A DNA stretch of 64,000 nt from Myxococcales bacterium SG8_38 (GCA_001303415.1 LJTN01000006.1:83759-147758), one strand, 5' to 3'; positions 26,508 through 36,171 are shown, counted from the stretch's first letter. Numbers and translations are program-made. Notes: a model not told the origin generated them from the letters alone.

Positions 26508-27493
26508 GTTTCTCCGGGAACGGTTTCGCGCTCGTCTGCTGGGGGTTGGTAGCGGAGCAGGTCTTCGACCCGTTCGAGCAGTTCCCCCTCGAAGTGGACC
26601 GAAAACCTCGGCTCGAGGAGCTTGGTGCGAACGCGCCAAACCACTGGGTCGGCCGGATCCCGCAGCACCACGGGCGTTGCGCCTGCGAGAACCCAAGGGG
26701 AGCTCAGAATCGCATCGGTGAGCGCCATTCGAACTTTGCTCGCGTCCTCGTAGCCTTCGAGCCGGACGACCACCTCGTGCTCCGCGTCTGCGCCTAGATC
26801 GTACACCATCGGTGCGCCCACCATCGCGCGGTTGGGAACGGTGAGCCGGTGGCCTTGTCCGTCGCGCAGCCACGTCGCGCGCAACGATCGCCCCTCCACC
26901 GTTCCTTGAAAGCCTTCACCCGAAATCCAAACGCCCTTTTTCACGCGGCGCTCCGCCGCCAGCACGATGCCCGCCACGAGATCGGCAAACAGGTCGCGGA
27001 CCGACCAGCCGACCACCACGGCGAGTACCAGCAGCGTCCACAGAATCCAATCCTGCGCGCCCGGAATCAGCTTCAGGACGATGGCCAGGATGATGGCGAG
27101 GCCGCCCAGGCGCAGAAGCATCACCAGCACGGTCAGGACCCCGCGCAGCGCGATGTTGGTCCGGATCCAGCTTCGAGCGCGTTCGGCGACGAACAACACG
27201 ATCCCGAGACCGAGAAGCGCCAAGAACAGAAGCAACAGAGGTCTGCTTTTCTCTTGCGCAGGAGCCCGGGCAGCCGGGGGCTCTGCGCGAAGGGGCATCT
27301 TGGCGATGCTTTCGGGTGGCTCCGGGATCTCGATCCGCGCCTTCCCGGTTCGCTCATGCGGTGCCTCGGGCGCCGGCTCCGACGTCGATGGCGGCGCTTG
27401 CGCATCGTCGAAATCGAGCAGCTGCGCGGAGGACGGCTGAGCCACCAAGGAGGCCAACCACAAGCACCACCATCCTCGCCCTAGTCTCGCCAT
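26504..27493 (-). CDS. MscS-family mechanosensitive channel
   Basis: A 329-residue protein with a signal-peptide-like start (about residues 1-25), a Pro-rich acidic linker, then three hydrophobic segments and the MscS core: a pore-helix region ending FADLVAGIVLAAERRVKKGVWIS, and the beta domain with GFQGTVEGRSLRATWLRDG and HRLTVPNRAMVGAPM. Released ions on hypo-osmotic shock are the known role of the family. It is the last gene of the cation-transport run: its ATG (27493) shares one base with the stop of the antiporter-ATPase gene. An ATG at 27505 is an alternative start. Confidence 0.87.
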   Translation of the reverse strand: MARLGRGWWCLWLASLVAQPSSAQLLDFDDAQAPPSTSEPAPEAPHERTGKARIEIPEPPESIAKMPLRAEPPAARAPAQEKSRPLLLLFLALLGLGIVLFVAERARSWIRTNIALRGVLTVLVMLLRLGGLAIILAIVLKLIPGAQDWILWTLLVLAVVVGWSVRDLFADLVAGIVLAAERRVKKGVWISGEGFQGTVEGRSLRATWLRDGQGHRLTVPNRAMVGAPMVYDLGADAEHEVVVRLEGYEDASKVRMALTDAILSSPWVLAGATPVVLRDPADPVVWRVRTKLLEPRFSVHFEGELLERVEDLLRYQPPADERETVPGET

Positions 27494-30400
27494 CACAACA
27501 CCCATTGCCGCTCCGCAAAGATTCGACCGAGCACACCGCGCAGGTGAACGGCGATCACGAAGGCCCCTTCGCGCTCCTCGAGAAGGCCAAGGTGCGCCAG
27601 GCGGCTCAACTGAGCCTGTGCGGTATTCACGTCGAGCCGGAACAATCGGGCCTGACCCGCCGCGTCGATCCAACCCTGTCGTGCAATCTGGTACAGGTTA
27701 ACCAGAATGTCGTCGGGGAGCCTCTTGATCCGGGTGTACGCCGACGCAGGAATCGGCCCGACGTGCACGATGTCGTCTTGAATGCCGCGAATCGAGGCCA
27801 ACCAGAGTCGGAGCGCGTCCCGTACGAGACCTCCGGTCGCCTGGTGAAGCTCGTGGAAGTACTGATCGTAGGGCCGTCGGATGCGGCTTGCGCTTCGCGC
27901 GAATAGGCCTTCGATTGGGGACCCCTCGCCCCGATCGAACGAATGCTCGTAGCCACTCAGCCGGTGGCGCGCGATGACCGCCGCCTGAAGCTCCTCCTCG
28001 GTCAAGGTCTCTAGGTGAATCACTTCGGGGAACGCGTCTCGCAGGGGCGCAACCGTCGACGCGAAATTCCAGAAGAGCACCGCACCATGGGCGAGCCAGC
28101 GACGGCGGCCGCCTTCTTCGATGATTCCTTTCACGAACCGGCGAAGGGGCTCGAAGCCGCCAGGCGCCATGGACAACATCCAGTGAAGCCCGTCGACGAC
28201 GACGAGCTGACCTTCGGGTGCGTCCTGGAAGATCGCTTCGACGTCCTGGACGGTGACCGGTCCCGTGAAGACGACGCGCCTAACGTTCTTCCATCTTCGC
28301 GACCGCACGATCGCGCTCGACACGGCTGCTTTTCCGACGCCGTCGACGCCGACCAGTGCAACGGAGCGCAAACGCCCCTTCACTTCGCTCGACAGAACGG
28401 CTTCGGCCCGCCGGATTTCCTCATCGCGGCCGGTGAGCACGTCTCCAGCCTCCATGGTGTCCGCGGCGAACAAGCGTCGGTAGACTAGCGGCAGGTCGGC
28501 TGAAACCTCGGGCGCCGCGAAGGCACCGGCGGTGAGCTGCTCAGTAGGCACGCCGCCGACTAGTCCGATGCGTTCGCTCCACCGTTCGAGCCTCTCCTCG
28601 CCGAACAGAGCTCGCAACCCGTTTCGGAGCTGTGTTTTGAGGCGCTTGACTCGTGGGGGCTTCTCGGCTTTCTCGATCATGCGCAGCCCGCTGGCGGCGC
28701 GGCGCATCGCATCGAGCCGAGACTTGCTGAACTCGCCCTCCGCAAGCTCCAGGCGGAGCGTTTCGAGCGTGCCAAATGCAGCCTCGTGCATCTCATCGTG
28801 CACGATCTCGGGCCATCGCTTGGACTCGATCCGAATCTCTTCGAGCGAGTTGTAGCTGCGCTCGAGCTGGCCGTAGACCATGTCTCGCAGAAGCGTGTGC
28901 ATTTCTTCGGGGATCGCTTCGTCGTGCACGATCTCGAGCTCGGCGGTGGCGAGCTCGACGTTGAATGCCACGACTCGCTCTAGCTCCTGCAGCAGATTCG
29001 CAAGTGGCTGCACGCGTTCGGCGAGCTCTCTCCGGCTTGCGAGAAGCTTCGGAGCGACTTGGCTGTCGATGTACGTGAGCACGGCCTCTCGAAACGGAAT
29101 CTCGACTTCGGGCAGTGCGCTCGGAAGCCGCCATTCGCCGGTTTGCCGCTGCCCCACGGCGACTCGGTATCGCGGCGTGAGGCCGCGGCAGGCGTCCACC
29201 AGCGCGTCCAGTAGGGGTGCGATCTTCGTGTCGTCACTCAGATCTTGGTAGAGCTCGTTGGTGACGCGAGCCGCCTCGCCAGTGACCTTGCTGGTCGCCT
29301 CGGTGGCTTTGCGAAGCGCGGCGGCCAGCTCCTCACCGGAATAGTCGCTTTCGAGCTCCACGTTGAGCTCCGCAAGGGCCGTTTCGAGCGTGTCGCTCAC
29401 GCGCTCTACCTGAGAAATCGCCCGCCGTTTCACCGTGTTGGTCAGCCTGAGCACGTACTCGGCGACGTTGTCTCTGACGCGAGCCTCCAGCCCCAGGAGC
29501 TCGAGCTCCATGGCGAGCGACGAGTACTCCGCCGAGCTCGCCCTTCGAAGGTTGGAAACGTCTTTGGTCAGCGTCTCCATGGCCCGCATGCGCGTCGCAA
29601 ACCGGCGGCTCGTACGACGCTCGCTCGCAGGCAGGTCGAGCGTGCAAAAGGTGGGAAGGTCCTCTTTCATGCGGACGAAGCCGGTTGCCAATGCGCTCGC
29701 TGCACGCTGGGTTCCCTCGCTGGTGATGCGAAGCACCTCGTCGAGCGCCAATGCGAGCTCCTCTTCCACCTCATGGCGAAGCCGCACGAGCTGGTGCTCC
29801 AGATCCGCTTCCGGATCGGCACAGATATCGACAACGTCCTCGTAGCCTGCGATCACGGCATCGAACAGGCTCCTCGTGCGAGCCGCCAGATGACGATCGG
29901 CCTCGACGAACAACGCTGCGAGCCCCTCGAGCCTGGCGGGGGCATCGAACGACAAGTGAAAGCGACCCAAGGCTCTGAGCCGAACCTCGCGGTTTGGTGG
30001 AGATTGGCCGAAGGCCTTGCGCCAGCCGCGTTGGAAGCGCAAGAGCTGACGCCTGAGCCCTTTCCAGACGGAATCGCCTTCCTGAGTCTGGTACGAGCGT
30101 TCCTCGTAGGGCGCGTCGACGATTTCCGGCAGGTCGTCGACGATCGCATCGACGCCGCCGAGAATCGTTTCCGGAGTCCAAGTCTGCTTGGAGAGCGTCA
30201 CCGATCGGCCGAGCACGATTCCGCGCCAGTGCGCGGCAAGCTCGGACTGCGCCGATCGCAACATCGTCAGGAGCTCGTCGCGGTCCGCTTGATCCTCTGC
30301 ACGGGCCTGGACGGTCAATCTTCGGTGTTGACGGAGGAACTCGCGGCGTAGGTCACGCAGGTACTTGCTGGATTCGACCTGAAATTCGCGAAGGGGCCCG

Positions 30401-32007
30401 GTCGATACCTCGCGGACGATGTTTTGAAGCTCTCCAGCGAGGTCTTGCATCCTGGCATTGAGCTCGTCGCTGTTGGTCTGCAGCGGTTCGCCCCACAGGT
30501 CCTTTTCGCCCACGTGCTCGGGCCAAGGCTCGAGCTTTTTCGGTGGGCCGCCTTCGGCCTCCGGCCGAAGCGCCGGGGGCTTCACCGACAAGTGATGGGC
30601 GGGGGCGACCGGCTTCCGGCTCGAGCTCGTCTCACCTGCCAGGCTCAGGCCGAGCTTGAACAAGACGGGCCCGACCAGCTCGTTGATTGCGACCCCACCG
30701 ATGATGAGCGTTTCGATGGAGCGCCCGAGTTCGCCAAACGTGTTACCGACGATTGCGGCCAGCAGAATCGAGACCCCGGCCTGGGAGACGAACCCCATCC
30801 ATCCAAACGTTCGAGTCGCTTCGTCGGCTTTGCTGAGACGCGCCCCCATGTTGGTCCCTGCGTAGATCGCGAAGGCTCGGACGCCCACCAAGGCCACTGC
30901 AAAGAGGGCGACCTGGCGAAGTTGATCCAAGTGCAGCTTCGCGCCCGCGAGCGTGAAGAAGACCACATACACGGGAAGTGACAGTCGCTCGACGATTTCG
31001 ATGAGGCGATGCCCCGTCTTCGAGAAGTTCGAGACTCCGAAGCCCGCCGCGAGGAAGACCAGCACCGGATCCCAACCCAGCTGACTGGTGATGAATGCCA
31101 CCAGGTACACCACGCCGACCACGAAGATCAGGAGCTCCTGATTGACGAAGCGGATGTAGAGCGCCATCAATCCGCCGACGACCACCGCCCCAAAGACGAT
31201 CGAAACCAGGATGTGTCGCACCAGATAGGCGCCGATCCCACCCTCCATCGCGGTGACGCCGATTTGTTGGGCGACGAATACTTGGGCCACGGCGAAAGCC
31301 ATGACCACCACCACGTCCTTGAGGACCACGACCGAAAGGACGGTCCGGGTCACGGGCCCTGCAGCCCGGGACTCCATGATGACCGCGATCGTCGCCGCCG
31401 GAGAGGTCGCGAGCGCGACGGAGGCCACCATCGCACCCACGGCCAGCGCCGCTGCCATCGGAAGCCCCTCCAATCCTGGAAGGCCGATGTACGGAACGAC
31501 CCCAGAGATCAGCCACATCAACCCGGTGACCAACACGCCGATGGAAACGATCTGCGCTGCGAGCACGGAGGCGATGACGCGCAGGCCTTTTCGAAGCCCT
31601 TCCAGCTTCAGCTCGCCGCCAGCGGTGATGGCGATCAGAGCAACCGCCAAGGTGTCGAACAGACTGAGCTGCTCGATGACCTCGTCGTTTAGAATTCCCT
31701 TGTCGAATGGCGGGGGCAGGCCGAGCCCGGACACGGCCTTTGCGAGAGACGGCCCGAACACGAGCCCCGCGATCAGGTAACCGGTGATGTGGGGGAGCCG
31801 TATCTGGCTGACCAGCCCGCCAATCGTGTAGCTGGCCAACACGACGAACCCGAGGGCAAGCATCCCGGTCGGGTCGAAGTCGTTCTTGGTGAATTGCTCG
31901 AATTGATAGAGCGCCACCATGCCGAAAAGCAGCAGCACGATGACGGTGATCTGACGGCGCGCGTGGGTCTCCTCGCCCGGCGGCGGCATGCTGTACGAGC
32001 CGGTCAT
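27493..32007 (-). CDS. CPA2 antiporter fused to a long helical stalk and a P-loop ATPase with winged-helix-like C-terminus
   Basis: A 1504-residue single chain. Residues about 20-455 form a CPA2 (Kef/NapA-like) antiporter with roughly 12-13 helices: VSQIRLPHITGYLIAGLVFGP is the family's second-helix block (positions 67-87), and the ion-site helix reads VVVLKDVVVV, a Lys-Asp pair where others have Asn-Asp, Asp-Asp or Gln-Asp. Residues about 510-1150 are almost entirely charged amphipathic helix, probably coiled coil. Residues about 1190-1400 are a P-loop NTPase: GVDGVGKAA (1220-1228) and LVVVDGLHW (1268-1276). The Walker A lacks the usual Thr/Ser after Lys. Residues about 1425-1504 look like a winged helix (NTAQAQLSRLAHLGLLEER). 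Overlaps trkH and mscS by one base each. Role inferred: ATP-gated or regulated monovalent cation/H+ exchange. Confidence 0.85.
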   Translation of the reverse strand: MTGSYSMPPPGEETHARRQITVIVLLLFGMVALYQFEQFTKNDFDPTGMLALGFVVLASYTIGGLVSQIRLPHITGYLIAGLVFGPSLAKAVSGLGLPPPFDKGILNDEVIEQLSLFDTLAVALIAITAGGELKLEGLRKGLRVIASVLAAQIVSIGVLVTGLMWLISGVVPYIGLPGLEGLPMAAALAVGAMVASVALATSPAATIAVIMESRAAGPVTRTVLSVVVLKDVVVVMAFAVAQVFVAQQIGVTAMEGGIGAYLVRHILVSIVFGAVVVGGLMALYIRFVNQELLIFVVGVVYLVAFITSQLGWDPVLVFLAAGFGVSNFSKTGHRLIEIVERLSLPVYVVFFTLAGAKLHLDQLRQVALFAVALVGVRAFAIYAGTNMGARLSKADEATRTFGWMGFVSQAGVSILLAAIVGNTFGELGRSIETLIIGGVAINELVGPVLFKLGLSLAGETSSSRKPVAPAHHLSVKPPALRPEAEGGPPKKLEPWPEHVGEKDLWGEPLQTNSDELNARMQDLAGELQNIVREVSTGPLREFQVESSKYLRDLRREFLRQHRRLTVQARAEDQADRDELLTMLRSAQSELAAHWRGIVLGRSVTLSKQTWTPETILGGVDAIVDDLPEIVDAPYEERSYQTQEGDSVWKGLRRQLLRFQRGWRKAFGQSPPNREVRLRALGRFHLSFDAPARLEGLAALFVEADRHLAARTRSLFDAVIAGYEDVVDICADPEADLEHQLVRLRHEVEEELALALDEVLRITSEGTQRAASALATGFVRMKEDLPTFCTLDLPASERRTSRRFATRMRAMETLTKDVSNLRRASSAEYSSLAMELELLGLEARVRDNVAEYVLRLTNTVKRRAISQVERVSDTLETALAELNVELESDYSGEELAAALRKATEATSKVTGEAARVTNELYQDLSDDTKIAPLLDALVDACRGLTPRYRVAVGQRQTGEWRLPSALPEVEIPFREAVLTYIDSQVAPKLLASRRELAERVQPLANLLQELERVVAFNVELATAELEIVHDEAIPEEMHTLLRDMVYGQLERSYNSLEEIRIESKRWPEIVHDEMHEAAFGTLETLRLELAEGEFSKSRLDAMRRAASGLRMIEKAEKPPRVKRLKTQLRNGLRALFGEERLERWSERIGLVGGVPTEQLTAGAFAAPEVSADLPLVYRRLFAADTMEAGDVLTGRDEEIRRAEAVLSSEVKGRLRSVALVGVDGVGKAAVSSAIVRSRRWKNVRRVVFTGPVTVQDVEAIFQDAPEGQLVVVDGLHWMLSMAPGGFEPLRRFVKGIIEEGGRRRWLAHGAVLFWNFASTVAPLRDAFPEVIHLETLTEEELQAAVIARHRLSGYEHSFDRGEGSPIEGLFARSASRIRRPYDQYFHELHQATGGLVRDALRLWLASIRGIQDDIVHVGPIPASAYTRIKRLPDDILVNLYQIARQGWIDAAGQARLFRLDVNTAQAQLSRLAHLGLLEEREGAFVIAVHLRGVLGRIFAERQWVL

Positions 32008-33497
32008 CAGCGCCTCCAGAACCCCGGCAGGACCAGCGCGAACAAGGTGAAGAACTCGAGCCGTCCTAGCAGCATCGCAAGCGCGAAGAACAACTTGCTA
32101 GCCGCGGAGTAGCCCGCGAAGTTGTCTGGGCCCACGTGGAACGGAGCGGGGCCCATGTTCGACAGACAGGTCAGCATGGCGCCGAAGGCGGTGGGCATCG
32201 GAACGCCCTCGACCAGTGTCACGTACAGCAGCCCAAAGGCGATGCAGCCCATGTAGATGAGGAAGAACGATGCGACGTCGGCAAGCACCTGACTGCTGAT
32301 GGTGGCTTTGCCCATTCGGACGAGCTGCACCGTGGCGGGCCGGAAGCTCTTCTGAATCTGGGCGACGGCTTGCTTGCCCATCAGCACGGCGCGCTCGACC
32401 TTGATTCCGCCGGCAGTCGAGCCCGAGCACCCTCCGACGAACATGAGCAGGATGACGATGGTGAGCGCCGCTGAGCCGTAGGCGCTGTAATCGTCCGTGC
32501 CGTATCCGGTCGACGAAATCGTCGTCGCGACCATGAAAAACGAGTATCGAAACGAGGTCAGCAGCTCGCGATGCACTTCGAGATTGAGAAGCGTGAGCAG
32601 GAACACGGAGACCAACACGATGGCGACGTACGATCGAAACTCGATGTTGCGCACCAGATGCTTCCAGCTCCCCGTGCGCAACAAGCCGTAGTAGAGGCCG
32701 TAGTTGACGCTTCCGATGAGCATGAAGCAGGCGACCACATACTCGACCGCTGGACGGTTGAATCCTCCGATCGAGCTATCAAGCGTGGAGAAACCGCCCG
32801 TCGACATGGTGGTGAACGCATGGCAAACGGCGTCGAAGAGGTCGAGCCCAAGAAGCTTGAGCAACGCGATCTCGATCAGCGTCAACGCGGCATAGAGCTT
32901 CCAGAGGGTGAACGACGTTTCGGCGATGCGCGGGCGCAGCCCTTCGGCAGAGATGCCCGGAACCTCTCCGCGAAAGAGGTGCTTGCCCCCGGCTCCCAAA
33001 TTCGGAAACACAGCGACGAAGAGCACGACGATACCCATCCCGCCGAGCCACTGGATCAACGACCGCCAGAGCAGAAGAGGCCGCGACAGCCGTCCCTCGA
33101 TGTCGGTGACGACCGTGGCGCCGGTGGTCGTCAACCCGCTGACCGCCTCGAAGAACGAATCGGCGACGGGCATGTCGGCCCCCAAAATGAAAGGAATGGC
33201 CCCGCAGGCGCCTGCCGCGAACCAGATCAAGCTGACCGCGAGCAGCGCTTCGCGACGCGAAATACGCTCGGACACGAATCGCCTGCCATAGAGGAATGCG
33301 GTCATGCCGATGGCCGAAACGATGATGGCAGACAGCGCGAGCGCCGCGGCGCCGCCCTGAGGGCGCGTGGGATTGGGAGCGAAGCGATCCCAGAGCATTC
33401 CGACGCCGGCGCACAGCGCCATCATGACGCCGATGCCTAATACGACGGCGCCTACCGGCCGTATCACGCCGCGGAGGTCTCTGGACTTCGAGCTCAC
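32007..33497 (-). CDS. trkH: Trk-type potassium uptake channel subunit
   Basis: A 496-residue membrane protein with the four-fold repeat of the TrkH/KtrB family. The pore loops are visible as EAVSGLTTTGATV, HAFTTMSTGGFST, ATTISSTGYGTDDY and ACLSNMGPAPF, giving the four selectivity-filter glycines. It forms the K+ pathway and is gated by a cytoplasmic TrkA ring. Starts at GTG 33497, overlapping the trkA stop as GTGA, and ends with TGATG into the antiporter-ATPase gene. The tight linkage suggests a common stoichiometry or control. Confidence 0.95.
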   Translation of the reverse strand: MSSKSRDLRGVIRPVGAVVLGIGVMMALCAGVGMLWDRFAPNPTRPQGGAAALALSAIIVSAIGMTAFLYGRRFVSERISRREALLAVSLIWFAAGACGAIPFILGADMPVADSFFEAVSGLTTTGATVVTDIEGRLSRPLLLWRSLIQWLGGMGIVVLFVAVFPNLGAGGKHLFRGEVPGISAEGLRPRIAETSFTLWKLYAALTLIEIALLKLLGLDLFDAVCHAFTTMSTGGFSTLDSSIGGFNRPAVEYVVACFMLIGSVNYGLYYGLLRTGSWKHLVRNIEFRSYVAIVLVSVFLLTLLNLEVHRELLTSFRYSFFMVATTISSTGYGTDDYSAYGSAALTIVILLMFVGGCSGSTAGGIKVERAVLMGKQAVAQIQKSFRPATVQLVRMGKATISSQVLADVASFFLIYMGCIAFGLLYVTLVEGVPMPTAFGAMLTCLSNMGPAPFHVGPDNFAGYSAASKLFFALAMLLGRLEFFTLFALVLPGFWRR

Positions 33498-34834
33498 TCA
33501 CCCCTCGGTCGAAAGAGCCGTTCGACGGTGGCACGCGCGTCCTTGGTGGTCATGAGGATGACCCGATCGCCCGGATGCACGACATCCTTGCCACGGGGAA
33601 TGATCACGTCGTCGCCGTGCACGATGGCGGCAAGGAGGGAGCCTCGGGGTAGATTCATTCGGTGCAACGGCTTGTTGACGGCGCGGCACTTGGCGCTCGC
33701 CGTCAGCTCGACCACCTCCGCCTGCCCGTCCTCGAGGACCGTTAGGCTGTGGAGGCCGCCGCCACGCGAGAAGCGCAAGATCTGGTCGGATGCCACAGTC
33801 CGGGGCGACAAGACGATGTCGACTCCGAGTTGGCGGTAGATCGTCGCATAGTCTGCTCGCTGAACGATGGTCGCAGTCCGTTTGCAGCCGGCGCGCTGTG
33901 CGAGCAGGGCAGCCATCAGATTGATCTCGTCCTGCCGGGTGACCGCTGCAAACAAGTCGTAGGACCCCACCTCTTGCTCCTCGAGCAGGTTGCCGTCGGT
34001 GCCGTCTCCGTGGACGACCTCGATTGCTTGGAACTCCGCGCTGATCTCTTCGGCGGTTTGGAGATCGCTCTCGATCAGCAGGACGGTGGCTCCTTGTTGA
34101 AGAAGCTCCCGAGCGAGCGCCTTTCCGACCACGCCTCCACCCACGATGCACACCCGCCGCGCTTCGCGCTCCTTGCTGAAGAGGCGCTCGGCTGCCAGCA
34201 CGCCTTCGGGCCGACCGATCAAGTAGACGCGATCGCCCTTGACCAACACGTCCGCACCGCCGGGCACGAAGAGCTCTCCGTCGCGCACCACGGCGCTCAC
34301 CAAGGTGTGGGGCGGCATCTCGATCGAGGACAGAGGCTTGTTCAGCACGCGGGACTCCTCGAGATCGATCTGCACGAGCTCGACGCGGTCTTGAGCCAGA
34401 TCGACTACGTCGGATGCACCGTACGAACGCGCAATCCGGCTGAGCTCTTGGGCGACCAGCACGCGGGGATTGATGACCACGTCTACGCCGAGCAGGCCGT
34501 ATCGAATACCCTCGGTCCATTCCGACCAAGCCGTGCCCTGAACACGCGCAACCACGTGCTTGGCGCCGAGCTGCTTCGAAGCAAGCGCGGCAATGAGGTT
34601 CATCTCGTCATGGTTGGTCACCGCCGCGACCAGATCGGCCCGCGCCACGCCGGCAACCTTGAGCAGGGTCTCGCTCGCGCCGTAGCCGACCATCGAAGCT
34701 ACGTCGAAATGCTCCTCCGCGTACTGCACCGCCTTGGCGCTCGTATCGACGGCCACGATGTCGTGCCCCTCTTTGTCGAGAACGCTCAGCAGGTGGCGGC
34801 CCACCTCTCCCAAACCTATGACGACGATGTTCAT
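33494..34834 (-). CDS. trkA: Trk potassium system NAD-binding regulatory subunit
   Basis: A 446-residue peripheral protein with two tandem RCK units. The first begins MNIVVIGLGEVGRHLL, the second VCIVGGGVVGKALARELL; both are Rossmann loops binding NAD(H) or ATP. Each is followed by a TrkA-C domain (ending near VYLIGRPEGV and RVILMTTKDA). It assembles as a ring that gates TrkH. ATG at 34834 overlaps the upstream antiporter stop as ATGA. It may also serve the neighbouring CPA2 proteins, since RCK domains gate Kef-type exchangers; that is inference. Confidence 0.95.
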   Translation of the reverse strand: MNIVVIGLGEVGRHLLSVLDKEGHDIVAVDTSAKAVQYAEEHFDVASMVGYGASETLLKVAGVARADLVAAVTNHDEMNLIAALASKQLGAKHVVARVQGTAWSEWTEGIRYGLLGVDVVINPRVLVAQELSRIARSYGASDVVDLAQDRVELVQIDLEESRVLNKPLSSIEMPPHTLVSAVVRDGELFVPGGADVLVKGDRVYLIGRPEGVLAAERLFSKEREARRVCIVGGGVVGKALARELLQQGATVLLIESDLQTAEEISAEFQAIEVVHGDGTDGNLLEEQEVGSYDLFAAVTRQDEINLMAALLAQRAGCKRTATIVQRADYATIYRQLGVDIVLSPRTVASDQILRFSRGGGLHSLTVLEDGQAEVVELTASAKCRAVNKPLHRMNLPRGSLLAAIVHGDDVIIPRGKDVVHPGDRVILMTTKDARATVERLFRPRGE

Positions 34835-36171
34835 CTAGCCTTGACCTCGATCGATGTGCGAGAGTCGGTCTCGTTCAGCTCGCGTTGAATCCCGCCTTCG
34901 TCGGCAAGCAGCCCTCTCAGCAACCGCGGGGCGAGTAGGTCGTTCAGAATGACCGAGCCCAAGACGACCGAGTAAGCGATGTCGGCGGCTCCACCCTTGT
35001 AGACGAGTCGGAAGGACACCGCCATGGCCAGGGTGACGTCGCCGTGCGCCAAGAGCCCTCGGAACAAGTCTTTACGCAGAGTCGTGCCCCATGCCGCAAC
35101 GATGCTGGCAATCCATTTGGCGGTGGTTCGAACGACGAGAAAGCCGCCGAGCGCGAGCAAGGTGGACCAGAGCGGGGTCGGGACCCAGAGGGCACCGGCG
35201 AAGATCAACAAGACGATCGCCATCGGCCGTTCCGTCGACTCGAGGGTCGTGTGCAGAAGCTGCCCGCCGCGCGCGAAGTTCACCAGCACGAAGCCCATCG
35301 CGAGATTCACTGCAAGCGGCGAAAGCTGAAGGAAAAAGGCCCCGCCCGAGGCGAAAGCGATGATTCCTACCAGTGCGAGGAACCGGGAGTTGTCCGATTC
35401 GTCGCCCGCCAAAAAGAGCGAGAAGAGAAAGCCTAGCGCACCGCCGAGCAGCACCGTGACCCAGGCCCAGAGCGCAGGGGAGTAGACTCGAGCGGCAGGG
35501 TCGTTCTCGTGGAATACGCAGAAGATCAAGCCGAACGCCAATATCACGGCGATGTCTCCGAGGCGCGTTCCGTTCCTCAGCAGGGGTGCCAGCCGCCCGC
35601 TGATCTCATAGCGTCTGGCGAGAAGGTCGAACGGCTCTGCCGAATCTGCAGCGGCGAAGCACGCAAGCGCCGAAGCACTGAGCGCCGCCGTTCGAGCCGT
35701 GGTCTCGACGTACCCGGAGGCAGTGAAGAAGTAGTACGCGCCGAACCCGACCGCGGCGCCTGGCAGCAGATGATGAAGAAACACGATCCGCCAAGTCGCC
35801 GGATCGAGCCTTTGTAGGCTGGTGAAGTCGAAGTCGGTTCCGCGCAAGAGCCCGACCCACCCCGCGGCGAGCGCGATGATTGGAAGCAGACCGGTGAGAT
35901 TGTCGAATGCGCCGATGGCAGGGAAGGTGGGTCCGAGCAGCACGCCGAGCAGAAGGTACTCCGCCCCGCTCACCACCAGGAAGCGACGTTGAAGGCGCTC
36001 AACGACGTTGTGGGCCAGCACGTATGCCACCCCAATCACCACGACGAGCAACACCACGGTGCCGAGCTCTCCCGCTCCACCCGCAGGACCTCCCTGCTGG
36101 CCAGCCGCGTATGCGACTCCCGGCAGTGCTGCCAAAGCCAGCACCGCGGTCCCCATCAGCCTCCGCGCCAT
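34831..36171 (-). CDS. CPA2-family cation/proton antiporter
   Basis: A 446-residue membrane protein with a signal-like first helix (residues 4-22) and about 12 further helices. GAEYLLLGVLLGPTFPAIG resembles the second-helix block of CPA2 exchangers. The ion-site helix reads TRLGDIAVILAFG, with Gly-Asp rather than the common Asn-Asp or Gln-Asp pair. LLAHGDVTLAMAVSFRLVYKGG near the C-terminus is also family-like. The start is the ATG at 36171; the open frame upstream to 36369 runs into the tetR gene. First of five overlapping genes. It lacks the ATPase extension seen in the second antiporter at 27493-32007. Confidence 0.82.
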   Translation of the reverse strand: MARRLMGTAVLALAALPGVAYAAGQQGGPAGGAGELGTVVLLVVVIGVAYVLAHNVVERLQRRFLVVSGAEYLLLGVLLGPTFPAIGAFDNLTGLLPIIALAAGWVGLLRGTDFDFTSLQRLDPATWRIVFLHHLLPGAAVGFGAYYFFTASGYVETTARTAALSASALACFAAADSAEPFDLLARRYEISGRLAPLLRNGTRLGDIAVILAFGLIFCVFHENDPAARVYSPALWAWVTVLLGGALGFLFSLFLAGDESDNSRFLALVGIIAFASGGAFFLQLSPLAVNLAMGFVLVNFARGGQLLHTTLESTERPMAIVLLIFAGALWVPTPLWSTLLALGGFLVVRTTAKWIASIVAAWGTTLRKDLFRGLLAHGDVTLAMAVSFRLVYKGGAADIAYSVVLGSVILNDLLAPRLLRGLLADEGGIQRELNETDSRTSIEVKAR

